The notes: generated from the letters alone by a model not told the origin. DNA of 64,000 nt from Marihabitans asiaticum (GCF_007828725.1 NZ_VIUW01000002.1:496001-560000); one strand, 5' to 3'; counted from the first letter of the stretch, positions 18,701-25,174 are shown. Program-made: numbers and translations.

Positions 18701-19016
18701 CGAGCTGGTCGCGCCGCTCTCGGGCCCTGTCCATGTCGACGATGTCCGCGCCGTAGGCAGGCGGCTGCACCTCCTCCTTGAGGGAGTCCAGCAGCTGCTG
18801 TGAATCCGCCGGGGCAACCATCCCCACCAGCACCCGCGCCACCGGAGGATCGCCTTCCACGAACGCCTTGGCCTCGACCACGTCCGCGAACGAGTCCCAA
18901 CCCCTCAGGTCCAGGTATCCGGTCGCCGCGTCGACCGTCTCGAAGTGCTCAAGCGAGGTGCGCAGAGCCGGACCAAGCATGGTTGCGTGGTTCAGGTTGT
19001 CGTAGATGTGGGGCAC
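15714..19016 (-). CDS. Phospholipase-D-like nuclease fused to SNF2-family helicase
   Basis: A 1100-residue two-part protein. An N-terminal PLD domain shows one HxK...GSxN set: HGK at 149-151 and GSSNLT at 170-175; one such motif implies dimerisation to form an active site. From about 265 there is a SNF2/superfamily 2 helicase core: GDVVGLGKT (289-297), DESH (362-365), TATP (393-396), ATDVLSEGQNLQ (782-793) and QRAGRVDRIGQ (812-822). The last 200 residues are unassigned. Comparable PLD and SNF2 proteins occur in DISARM and other restriction-like systems. The GTG start immediately follows the stop of a 69-codon gene with no gap. The product probably translocates on unmodified DNA and cleaves it. 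Confidence 0.88.
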   Translation of the reverse strand: MPHIYDNLNHATMLGPALRTSLEHFETVDAATGYLDLRGWDSFADVVEAKAFVEGDPPVARVLVGMVAPADSQQLLDSLKEEVQPPAYGADIVDMDRARERRDQLVKHLRNQLMRGLATVKGQQTLQTLKGQLQTGRVQMKVFTQRPLHGKTYIFHAPDDPFASKWGYVGSSNLTGAGLHNNLELNIDVQDSDATAKLATWFDEQWEDPFSLPISEEIIELIANSWAEQDQPTPFEVYLKVCHALSQDARDGMGYVLPKSMSTLLLDYQENAVRTLSRRIVRRGGTMLGDVVGLGKTLTAVATALMLQAAEDYSTLVLCPKNLEKMWNEHLEKYDITGRVVPYSMAEKVLPELKRFNLVICDESHNLRNNSTVAYEAIHDYIRANNSKVLLLTATPYNLAFTDVANQLALYIDEDDDLGFTPSAALAKDPNLRSKVDGKIDTLAAFRLSEEPEDWRRLMSDHLIRRTRSFIKRTARTETVRGPDGSPVEREYLQFANGAKFHFPTRVATPISHPFSRDDPARLMEDESTLDAVRDLALPRYRLADYEDPKARKTDEDRTILEDIRSGRGNVSGFVRMGLFKRLSSSGHSFVLSLQRQRARNELFIYAIEAGKPIPIGSLSNRQVMVSDEDVEANADTGGSLATRYDAMVDSAPAKTRWINSGVFKPTLLAELEQDNEAINDMLDRFGNWDASRDSKINALIDLLAHDHKGQKVLVFTEYSDTASYVASALTAAGINNVGLATGDSENPSDIARRFSPESNLLPGQDATAPVTVKDPIDVLVATDVLSEGQNLQDSHIVVNYDLPWAIIRIIQRAGRVDRIGQKSDVVNVYLITHEKIEEQINLRKRIKHRLGAAAQAFGSDERFFGGDEEVRILDDLYKGRVGDDEEAEADVDAVSEAWLVWSQARDKHPDITKKVLSMQDMVHTTRDRRLNEPGGSVSCFVSTESGVDAFATASITPDGHGSTKLLTPLEAMALFRAEPTTPTVAIRDDHFEWEAALVHGPLRIESLAAGNLKGIRKWTWQRLGGTVFGNAAGPGLDALHERPLTAHATVRLTQARRNKYSLDDLAALIAQLHSEDRLVIGTRDSDTIKIVCSLGVQNA

Positions 19017-19226
19017 TCAAGGTCCTTCTGAGTTGCAGGTGCAGGGGTCAAGCAGGGCGGAGAAAGGAATGGGTCTTGGGCGATGAGCTTCGGGGATAGC
19101 GCCCTGGGCCACGACAGCGATGTGACGCTCGAGCCACGGCAGATAGTCGATCTCGCCTTGGAGAGCTAGCCGCTCAGGCGGCTGTTCTTCGCGGTCAAGT
19201 CGCTTACGCGTCTGTGCGACCGACAT
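19017..19226 (-). CDS. Small protein coupled to the PLD-SNF2 gene
   Basis: A 69-residue frame with a good ribosome-binding site (GGAAGGTGG, about six bases before ATG) whose TGA touches the GTG of the helicase gene. This arrangement strongly suggests translational coupling, so it is likely real although too short to recognise. The sequence is charged at the N-terminus (TRKRLDREE), has a short helical middle (IDYLPWLERHIAVVAQGAI) and ends with a CTC motif. It could be an accessory subunit, a regulator, or simply a leader that sets helicase translation. Confidence 0.5.
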   Translation of the reverse strand: MSVAQTRKRLDREEQPPERLALQGEIDYLPWLERHIAVVAQGAIPEAHRPRPIPFSALLDPCTCNSEGP

Positions 19227-19322
19227 GCTCGTCCACCTTCCCCACGCAGCGATGCAACTCGGCGGCAGCCTACTGGCGGACCCACTGTTCGGCAGTCGTC
19301 AGCCGCGCTTCGTAGTACGACT

Positions 19323-19397
19323 GTCACCACCGTCGGGACGCGATGGCGGCCATGGCACCACCACAGGCCATGGCCGCCATCCGTCCCGACGGGTGAC
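19323..19397. promoter_or_regulatory. Long imperfect inverted repeat between the restriction operon and a divergent small gene
   Basis: Arms 19323-19356 and 19367-19397 pair over about 30 bp around a 10-base loop, interrupted by a 2-base and a 1-base bulge (core CGTCGGGACG and GATGGCGGCCATGGC). It lies about 100 bp upstream of the 69-codon gene and 240 bp from the divergent gene at 19635. It could be an operator, an attenuator hairpin in the leader of the restriction operon, or a structural DNA site. The rest of 19227-19634 shows no gene. Confidence 0.6.
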
Positions 19398-19634
19398 GTG
19401 AGAAACCACTGTGGAGTTGACAAGAAGCACCGGCTTCGCGAGCCGCACCCGATAGATGTGTCCGGCGCACGTCCACTTGCGCAATCACCCCGGGGTGAGT
19501 CGCTCCGAGGTCCCGTCACCACCCATCAGTTCGGCGTAGCCCTTGTGGGCGACACCAGCGCCGCTACTGGTCTCTCGTGAGCGCGGCCGCGCTCCGCGTC
19601 ACCCCTCCAACCCGGTAGGGGACGCCAACCCGAA

Positions 19635-19955
19635 ATGGGGCAACAAATGAGCAAGAACCACAAGCCGGTGCAGTGGAGTCTTCGACGGTGGCTCCGCCGC
19701 CGCGAGACCCTCGCCCTGCGCTACCTCGACATGAGGGCGCACAACCAGATGGGTCTCCAACCCGTCCACCAGTCGCTGCGGCGGACCGAACTGAAGATCG
19801 GGTCGATGTGGCCCGACCTCTACGACGACTTCGTCGAGCGGTGGGCCGAGTTCGACAACGCCCACCGGCACCAGCCACGCGATTTCCGCGAGGGGTGCAT
19901 CTACTGCTTGCTGGACAAGGTTCGGCGGCAGTCGCCGTCGCTGAACGCTGCTTGA
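19635..19955 (+). CDS. Small cargo protein of unknown function
   Basis: A 106-residue protein (or 102 if translation starts at ATG 19647). The N-terminal third is very basic (SLRRWLRRRETLALRYLDMR), the remainder mixed, with a CxxC-like GCIYCLLDK near the end. No family recognised. It is followed by a bidirectional terminator and is divergent from the restriction operon, across the long inverted repeat. Basic character is compatible with DNA binding, for example a repressor of the neighbouring operon, but no helix-turn-helix is evident by eye. Confidence 0.5.
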   Translation: MGQQMSKNHKPVQWSLRRWLRRRETLALRYLDMRAHNQMGLQPVHQSLRRTELKIGSMWPDLYDDFVERWAEFDNAHRHQPRDFREGCIYCLLDKVRRQSPSLNAA

Positions 19956-20001
19956 GCTGACTCGAGCCCACGACACCAGTCGTGCGTTCACCAAGCACAC
20001 C

Positions 20002-20033
20002 AGAAGGGGCGGGCCGCACGGCCCGCCCCTTCT
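20002..20033. terminator. Bidirectional terminator between convergent cargo genes
   Basis: Arms 20002-20015 and 20020-20033 pair perfectly over 14 bp (AGAAGGGGCGGGCC) around GCAC, followed by pyrimidines on the plus strand. It lies between the stop of the small gene at 19955 and the stop of the HNH-like gene at 20049. Confidence 0.85.
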
Positions 20034-20048
20034 CTGCGCTCGTTCCAT

Positions 20049-20921
20049 TCACAACCCGGCCTCGGCGCCACCATCCTCTCCAATCATCCGGCGGTGAAGG
20101 GAGACCATGCGACGCCAGGCGAGGCGGTCTCGGAGGGAGCCATTGATCAGCGGCAAGTCGATTTCGGGCTGGTAGGTCCACAACGGGAACACGGCCCCTT
20201 CGCGCCAGGCGGCGGCGACCCAGACGTACCCGAGGTGGTAGCCGTAATCCAGTCCCGTGAATCGTCCATCGGTCTCGTAGGTCATGGACGGGAGAATGCC
20301 GACGAAGGAGGAAAGGCCATCCGCTGATCCCTCGTCGCGCATCACGGTGTGTTGGTATCCAGCCCGCCAGTTGCGCGCCAGACTGAACTTCACGCTGGGG
20401 CACTCGGGCGCGCCATCCAGAAACTCGATGAGATCCACTGGGACCGACAGGTCGTACGAATCGAGCAAGCAGCCCAGCTGCTTGCCGAAGTAGCGCGCCA
20501 GGTCGGCCGCCTCCTGCTCCCAACGGGCGCCGAAGAGGTCCTGCCATCGCAGCCGGCACCATCGCATCATTTCGTCCACGTTGGCGACCACGAAGTCCTC
20601 GAAGCGGTCATGGGCTCTGTCGAACGGTTGACTGCGCGCGTTGTTGCAGGAGGCACACAGGTTCACGGGCCAACGGACCTCCGAGCCCTTCTTCAAGCTA
20701 CGCAGTTCTCCCTCGTAGCGAGTGCTCTTCTTGAACACGTTGCGTGGATCACGACTTCCGTCGTCGTTGGTGGCTACTCGTTGCAGTGAGCGGGCCTTGA
20801 TTTTGTGCTCCGCCGTGGTTGCCGGCGCGCCACACCACCAGCATCTCGTCGAAGGCCTCGGACCGTCGCGCCGCGCCCACCTCGTCGGTCCGCTCTCCCT
20901 CGCAGTCACGCACCCGATCAT
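20049..20921 (-). CDS. HNH-like / zinc-finger protein, cargo gene
   Basis: About 290 residues. Near the N-terminus CWWCGAPATTAEHKIK and, 50 residues on, LCASCNNARSQPFDRAH make two CxxC knuckles around a histidine, the layout of HNH-type nuclease or related zinc folds (C..C...H...C..CN..R). The remaining 180 residues (RLRWQDLFGARW, LARYFGKQLGCLL) are not recognised. The start is uncertain: ATG 20921 is used, with GTG 20909 or GTG 21011 possible, and none has a clear ribosome-binding site. It may be a restriction component, but no activity can be assigned. It is divergent from the transposition module. Confidence 0.55.
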   Translation of the reverse strand: MIGCVTARESGPTRWARRDGPRPSTRCWWCGAPATTAEHKIKARSLQRVATNDDGSRDPRNVFKKSTRYEGELRSLKKGSEVRWPVNLCASCNNARSQPFDRAHDRFEDFVVANVDEMMRWCRLRWQDLFGARWEQEAADLARYFGKQLGCLLDSYDLSVPVDLIEFLDGAPECPSVKFSLARNWRAGYQHTVMRDEGSADGLSSFVGILPSMTYETDGRFTGLDYGYHLGYVWVAAAWREGAVFPLWTYQPEIDLPLINGSLRDRLAWRRMVSLHRRMIGEDGGAEAGL

Positions 20922-21038
20922 CGCTGACTGACCCGACAACCGTCGTGACGGGCGACCGTCTGCCCAGTCCCGGTTGCCAGTCACGTTCCCCCGACGAGGG
21001 GATTGACGCACCGGGAAGTGTCCGGACGGTACAGGTCC

Positions 21039-21785
21039 ATGACGACTACTACTTCACTCAATGTCCTGTCCGATGCCGACTTCGCCGCCCGCATGGCCAC
21101 CTACCGACCCAACGGTCTCGAGCCCGAGGTCTGGGATGAGTGGGCCGACGAGGTCGCTGACATCGTCCGTGCCGCTGAGCCCTCCAGCGCCCAAGACCTG
21201 ACCTACTTGCTGGGAGTTGTATGCGGGTACCTGCGGTGGTCCACGCCTGTCCACGGCACCAACGACTTCGCAGCCCAAGTCACCGAGGACCTGATCACTC
21301 AGTACCTCAAGCGGCTCGAGCGGGCCGGCACCGCGGTCGGCACTCTCGAGAACCGTCGCAGCCAGCTTCTGCGTGTCCACCGGGGCTTGGCAGGACTGCC
21401 GACGCGCAAGGCGATCATGCGCGGACGCTCCCCGTACACGGCGCCGTACTCGCCCAGCGGAGTCCATGCCCTACGCGCAATCTGCGCACCCTCGGAGGAG
21501 CTGCAGGTCCTCCTCCGCATCTTGGACGACCGCACGCTGACCACCTCCGAGGTGATGGACCGGCTCAAGGGAGTGGCGACAGACCGCCTGCGTGAGGATT
21601 TCGCCCGCGCCGGACTGAAGTGGAGCCGCGAGCGGTGGAGAGTCACCTGGGCTGCCGGTTTGGTGAACGACGAAGCGGACTTCGTCACTCTCGCCCTTCG
21701 GCACGGTTTCAGTCGCAATGACTGCGAGCGCTTCCTTGCCCATCACCCGGCTACGCCAGGCACGCCTCTGCAGCTGCGCGGCTGA
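21039..21785 (+). CDS. Transposition module protein 1: tyrosine-recombinase-like, catalytic residues absent
   Basis: A 248-residue protein. Residues about 75-120 (LITQYLKRLERAGTAVGTLENRRSQLLRVHRGLAG) look like the SAM-like core-binding domain of tyrosine recombinases. Residues 195-235 (SRERWRVTWAAGLVNDEADFVTLALRHGFSRNDCERFL) align by eye with the HxLRHT...LGHSS...Y region, but only the arginine and the T-W pattern remain; no nucleophilic Tyr follows and the box I arginine segment is missing. It shares the RxRxTW signature and the PYT segment with the next protein, so the two are probably related. A likely role is sequence-specific binding to the element ends. It is the first of three co-oriented genes. 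Confidence 0.65.
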   Translation: MTTTTSLNVLSDADFAARMATYRPNGLEPEVWDEWADEVADIVRAAEPSSAQDLTYLLGVVCGYLRWSTPVHGTNDFAAQVTEDLITQYLKRLERAGTAVGTLENRRSQLLRVHRGLAGLPTRKAIMRGRSPYTAPYSPSGVHALRAICAPSEELQVLLRILDDRTLTTSEVMDRLKGVATDRLREDFARAGLKWSRERWRVTWAAGLVNDEADFVTLALRHGFSRNDCERFLAHHPATPGTPLQLRG

Positions 21786-21798
21786 CCCACGGACATCG

Positions 21799-21833
21799 CA
21801 ATCCCCGCCAGAAATTTTTCCTGGCGGGGATTG
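21799..21833 (+). terminator. Hairpin between module genes 1 and 2 (attenuator or terminator)
   Basis: Perfect 13-bp arms 21799-21811 and 21821-21833 (CAATCCCCGCCAG) around an AT-rich 9-base loop, 13 bp after the first gene. It may limit read-through into the transposase, lowering its expression. Confidence 0.7.
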
Positions 21834-21906
21834 CCGTACCGCTTCCGGTGCGCACCGTTCCGGTTTGTCCCCACCACCGGGGACCGCCAACCAACCGGAG
21901 GCCAAC

Positions 21907-22926
21907 ATGTCGAATAACCAACTCGTCGCGCGTCGCAAGCGCACTCCCCGCACCCAGAGCGGGGCTGCTTCGCTGCGTGCCCGAGAGGAAGCACTCACCG
22001 CTGCACCCGAACCGCTGCCCGCGGAGTACCTGGAGTGGCTGCGCACGACGTACAAGTCCAAGAAGGTCACCGAAACCGAGCTGGCCCGCATGCGGCCGGC
22101 GATCGTCGAGGCGATGACGCACTGCCCCGGCCGGGGCATGCGCAGCATGGAGCTGCGCACCAGTCAGGTCGTCACCCTCCTGATGTGGGCCAAGCAGGTT
22201 CGCGGCCTGACCGACGTCGCGCAGATCTTCACCCGTGAGCACATCGAGGACTTCTGCAGCACGGCGTTGTCGACTGTCAGCGAGAAGACCCGCTCGGACT
22301 ACCGCGGCCGGCTGCGTCCGATCGCTGATTCCCTCCACCCCGAGACCGCGCCCGAGCCTGCGCCGGTGCTGCGCCGCAAGGACGTGCAGGGGCCGTACAC
22401 GCCCGACGAGATGAACGTCATCCGGCGGGCAATCCTGGTCCAGCCCACTGACGAGCTCGTGCGTCAGCTGTGCGTGTGCGTCGGACTCGGCGTCGGGGCG
22501 GGCATCAACTCCTCCGAGCTGAAAACCATCAGGACCAGCGACGTGCACCTCGAGGCTGACGGCGCCGTCCGTGTTGAGATCCGCGGCGACAAGGCTCGCA
22601 CCCTGTGGGTGCACCGCGACTGGGAGGACGTCGCCGCCCGCGGGGTGCAGGGACGCGCAGCCAACGCCCTCCTGCTCGGCGAGAACCCTAACCGCCGCAA
22701 CGTCACCAGCAACCTCTTTCAGCGCGCCCACCTCTACGGCGACGTCCCCGAACTGTCCCAGGACCGCCTGCGCGCAACATGGATCGTGGGCCACCTGAAC
22801 CGGGCCACGCCCTTCTCCGTGCTCTGCCACGCCGCGGGCCTGTCATCCACCCGCGCCCTTTTCGATCTGCTCGAGTTCGTCACCGTCGCCCCGGCCAAGG
22901 GTGCCCTGCGCGGGGAGGGACGATGA
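21907..22926 (+). CDS. Transposition module protein 2: tyrosine-recombinase fold with degenerate active site
   Basis: A 339-residue protein. Residues about 110-145 resemble a core-binding domain (IEDFCSTALSTVSEKTRSDYRGRLRPI), followed by a catalytic-like domain: GLGVGAGINSSELKTIRTSDV at 193-213 corresponds to TGLRxSELxxLxxxDI, with Asn201 in place of the box I arginine; Lys229 in RGDKARTLWV matches the beta-hairpin lysine; DRLRATW (286-292) matches HxLRHT with Arg289 kept and His lost; GLSSTRALF has Leu312 for the LGH histidine and Phe319 at the tyrosine. So it should not cleave DNA and is more likely a DNA-binding partner. ATG 21907 has GGAGG six bases upstream. Its stop overlaps the next gene as ATGA. 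Confidence 0.72.
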   Translation: MSNNQLVARRKRTPRTQSGAASLRAREEALTAAPEPLPAEYLEWLRTTYKSKKVTETELARMRPAIVEAMTHCPGRGMRSMELRTSQVVTLLMWAKQVRGLTDVAQIFTREHIEDFCSTALSTVSEKTRSDYRGRLRPIADSLHPETAPEPAPVLRRKDVQGPYTPDEMNVIRRAILVQPTDELVRQLCVCVGLGVGAGINSSELKTIRTSDVHLEADGAVRVEIRGDKARTLWVHRDWEDVAARGVQGRAANALLLGENPNRRNVTSNLFQRAHLYGDVPELSQDRLRATWIVGHLNRATPFSVLCHAAGLSSTRALFDLLEFVTVAPAKGALRGEGR

Positions 22927-24761
22927 CCAAGTCGACGAACCGCCGTCCTTCGCCATCGGAGGGCCAGACCATCCAAGCACTGCTCACGCACGTGGAGCGG
23001 CTCGAGTGGGTCCTCGACAACGCTCGAATCGCCGACCCCGAGGACCCCAACGCAGAGGTCGACGCGGTCGAGCTGCTGGGTCGCTTCGAGCGTGCCAGCA
23101 AACGCGGCTGCAAGAAGCAAGGAGTTACCGTCCGACTGTTCCTGCTCCTGCTGCTGCTCTGCTGCCGGTTCCACACCAAGAGCGTGACCATCACGGCCAT
23201 GCACGATCTGGCTGTGGGCAACCTTCCGCGTGACACGCAGTGGCGGCTGGGCATCCTCACCCGCAACCGCGCCGGAGAGACGCGCGTGATGACCGCCAAA
23301 CAGCTGAACACCATCGCCCAGAACATCCACAAGAACCTCGACCCGCAGTCCGCCGTCGATGCCGACGAAGCGGCATTCCGGCGCAGGAACCTTGCCGCGG
23401 TCCGGGACGCACTCGTGACAGCCACGCACGTCGTGCCCCGACAGGGGTCCTCTTTCGCCGTCGACGAGACAGGGGTCTGGAGCTGGACGAAGTCCAACCG
23501 CAACCCCACACACACCCCGGACGTCGTAATCCTCGACGAGGACGAGCACGAGGTGGCCGCCGAACTCGATACCGATGCCCGCCCGGCCACCGGCATCTCC
23601 ACCACGGAACGAAATGCACGTCAGGACGCCAAGATGTGCGCCTTCGCGGCCTGGGGCTCCAAGACCCACAAGACCGGCGGAGCATCCAGCTACTTCGGGT
23701 ATGCCCTGCACGCACTCATCCGTGTGCCGGACATGGTCAAGCGAGGCGGGGTCCACGCTTCCGACCCCTATCGCGAGCCGCTGCTGATCGAGCAGTTCGC
23801 CCTCACCCCCGCCAGCACCGACATTGTCGACGTCACTCTTGGCATGATCCGCACCGTCGTGAGTCGCGGCACGACCATCCAAGATCTCATCGGAGACCGT
23901 CACTACAGCTACAAGAAGTACGAGCGGTGGGCCCTGCCGCTGGCGCAACTGGGCATTCGCCAGGTCCTCGACATGCGCGCCAGCGACCACGGGCCCAAGG
24001 ACTACAAGGGCGCTGTAGTCATCGACGGCACCCCGCACTGCCCGATGGTCCCCCAGGCCCTCCGACGCATCGACCGGCCTGGTCTTGGCGCCACCCGCGA
24101 TGAGATCGAACGCTACGAGCACCAAATCGAGGAGCGACAGCATTACGCGATGGCACGCAAACAGACTGCCCAGCAAAACCGTGATGGCAAGACTCGGTGG
24201 CTGTGCCCCGCGGCGGCCGGCAAACTCGGCTGCGCCAAGGTCGACGCCAGCATCACGGTCGCCCACGGCAAGGGGAAGCCTGTCGTCCGTCCCAGTGACA
24301 AGGTCACCAGCAGTTCCGCCTTCTGTGGAAGCAAGCCCTCTGTGGTCCAGATCCCTGCTCACCCCGTCATGAAGTATCAGCAGGAGGAGTACTACGGGCT
24401 CGGGGTCTGGAACGTCAGTTGGAACCGCCGCACCTACGTCGAAGGCGTCTTCGGCAACCTGAAAAACCAGTCGACACGCACCATCAAGCGCGGCTTCACC
24501 CGCTTCATCGGCGAACCACTGATCACCCTCGCCCTGACCGCCCAGGCCGTCGACTACAACCTCAAGGAACTCGAGGACTGGTGCATCCGGGCACAGGCAC
24601 ACCTGCCCAACCACCAGCCCACGCAGGACTTCTTGAACCACCCGTTGCACACCGCGCACACCGAGCACGAGTTCGGCTTCATGATGCTCACCGCCGAGCA
24701 GCAGGCGGACGTCGATCACCGACACGGCGCGATCGACTCGCCGGCCAACAAAGCCGCCTGA
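22923..24761 (+). CDS. Transposition module protein 3: DDE-family transposase
   Basis: A 612-residue protein with the outline of an IS1182/DDE_Tnp_1-like transposase: Asp181 in SSFAVDETGVW, Asp325 in LIGDRHYSYKKY, and Glu507 in RRTYVEGVFGNLK, the latter followed by the typical GFTRFIGEPLITLALTAQAVDYNLKEL tail. Spacings of 144 and 182 residues are long and the chain is larger than usual. A Cys-containing insert (LCPAAAGKLGC, AFCGSK) at about 427-468 resembles the zinc segment of such enzymes. It overlaps the previous gene by 4 bp and ends 114 bp from the element's right end. It is the probable strand-transfer enzyme; 5-bp target duplications fit a DDE mechanism. Confidence 0.8.
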   Translation: MTKSTNRRPSPSEGQTIQALLTHVERLEWVLDNARIADPEDPNAEVDAVELLGRFERASKRGCKKQGVTVRLFLLLLLLCCRFHTKSVTITAMHDLAVGNLPRDTQWRLGILTRNRAGETRVMTAKQLNTIAQNIHKNLDPQSAVDADEAAFRRRNLAAVRDALVTATHVVPRQGSSFAVDETGVWSWTKSNRNPTHTPDVVILDEDEHEVAAELDTDARPATGISTTERNARQDAKMCAFAAWGSKTHKTGGASSYFGYALHALIRVPDMVKRGGVHASDPYREPLLIEQFALTPASTDIVDVTLGMIRTVVSRGTTIQDLIGDRHYSYKKYERWALPLAQLGIRQVLDMRASDHGPKDYKGAVVIDGTPHCPMVPQALRRIDRPGLGATRDEIERYEHQIEERQHYAMARKQTAQQNRDGKTRWLCPAAAGKLGCAKVDASITVAHGKGKPVVRPSDKVTSSSAFCGSKPSVVQIPAHPVMKYQQEEYYGLGVWNVSWNRRTYVEGVFGNLKNQSTRTIKRGFTRFIGEPLITLALTAQAVDYNLKELEDWCIRAQAHLPNHQPTQDFLNHPLHTAHTEHEFGFMMLTAEQQADVDHRHGAIDSPANKAA

Positions 24762-24783
24762 TCCATCAACACCATGAACAACA

Positions 24784-24820
24784 ACGAGGGCCGCACCCAC
24801 ACAGTGGGAGCGGCCCTCGT
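24784..24820 (+). terminator. Terminator after the transposase gene
   Basis: Arms 24784-24799 and 24805-24820 pair with one mismatch around CACAG, with a short T-run downstream (CGTTT), 22 bp after the transposase stop. Confidence 0.8.
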
Positions 24821-24835
24821 CGTTTACGGGTGCTG

Positions 24836-24875
24836 GAATTCGGGCAACACTTCTACCGAATTCGGGCAACACCCC
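24836..24875 (-). repeat. Right terminal inverted repeat with a second, 22-bp-spaced copy
   Basis: The motif GAATTCGGGCAACAC occurs at 24836-24850 and 24858-24872, exactly 22 bp (two helical turns) apart; the outer copy continues to the element end at 24875. Paired sites on one face of the helix suit cooperative binding of transposition proteins. Confidence 0.85.
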
Positions 24876-24880
24876 GGTGA
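24876..24880. repeat. Target-site duplication, right copy (GGTGA)
   Basis: Identical to 9864-9868. Its last base is the complement of the tRNA-Gly discriminator base, so insertion occurred exactly at the tRNA 3' end. Confidence 0.85.
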
Positions 24881-24950
24881 GCCGATGACGGGAATCGAAC
24901 CCGCGTGTCCAGCTTGGGAAGCTGGCGCTCTACCATTGAGCTACATCGGC
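24880..24950 (-). tRNA. tRNA-Gly (anticodon CCC)
   Basis: The minus strand folds as a full cloverleaf: acceptor GCCGATG with CATCGGC, D arm GCTC/GAGC, anticodon stem CCAGC/GCTGG with loop TTCCCAA (anticodon CCC), T arm with loop TTCGATT, and discriminator T. CCA is not encoded. The gene is intact despite the transposon lying immediately at its 3' end; the original trailer sequence is replaced by GGTGA complement plus the element end, so 3' processing may now depend on element sequence. Confidence 0.95.
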
Positions 24951-25174
24951 GAGCGCCCCACGATGAGGCGCGACGGACATCGTATCCCACCGGTGAGCTC
25001 TGGCCTCCACGGTCCCTGAGGTGCGAGCACTGGCATGTGCCGGAGGTCACCACCGATCACCTTGCGGGACAACGCGATCGAGGCGGACGATACGAGACGA
25101 CCGCGGTAAGCAAGCGCTCACCTAGCGCGTACCGGCCGCATGACCGTCCAGCTCGCAAGGAGAGACACCCCCAC

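Larger units (their letters stand above)
9869..24875. mobile_element. 15.0-kb transposon carrying a restriction/defence cargo, inserted at tRNA-Gly
   Basis: Both ends are visible. The left end begins GGGGTGTTGCCCGAAAT and the right end, read inward, begins GGGGTGTTGCCCGAATT. A 5-bp direct repeat GGTGA flanks the whole, as expected for cut-and-paste or replicative transposition by a DDE enzyme. Removing the element and one GGTGA rejoins the flavin reductase terminator to the 3' end of tRNA-Gly. Inside, base composition is visibly less GC-rich than outside and the genome word CGAAGGGGG is nearly absent. The right end holds a three-gene transposition module, the rest cargo: PLD-SNF2 helicase, MmeI-like methyltransferase, EVE/DUF3883 nuclease, HhH and HNH proteins and small genes. 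No Tn3-type TnpA, resolvase, Tns or Tni gene is present. I do not recognise the family. Confidence 0.88.

Noticed and set aside
11422-19016. A DISARM system
   Set aside because: PLD, SNF2 and methylase parts are suggestive, but the defining DrmA helicase and DrmB are not in the window.
22734-24872. A 712-codon minus-strand frame opposite the transposase
   Set aside because: No recognisable motifs and it ends inside the element's right-end repeat; the plus-strand DDE gene has clear catalytic residues and an ATGA overlap with its neighbour.
9869-24875. A Tn3-family transposon
   Set aside because: GGGG ends and 5-bp duplication agree, but there is no roughly 1000-residue TnpA and no resolvase; the transposase present is of a different DDE type.
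9864-24950. An integrative element inserted in tRNA-Gly by a tyrosine integrase
   Set aside because: No copy of the tRNA 3' sequence is present at the left end; only GGTGA is duplicated, and the recombinase-like proteins lack the catalytic tyrosine.
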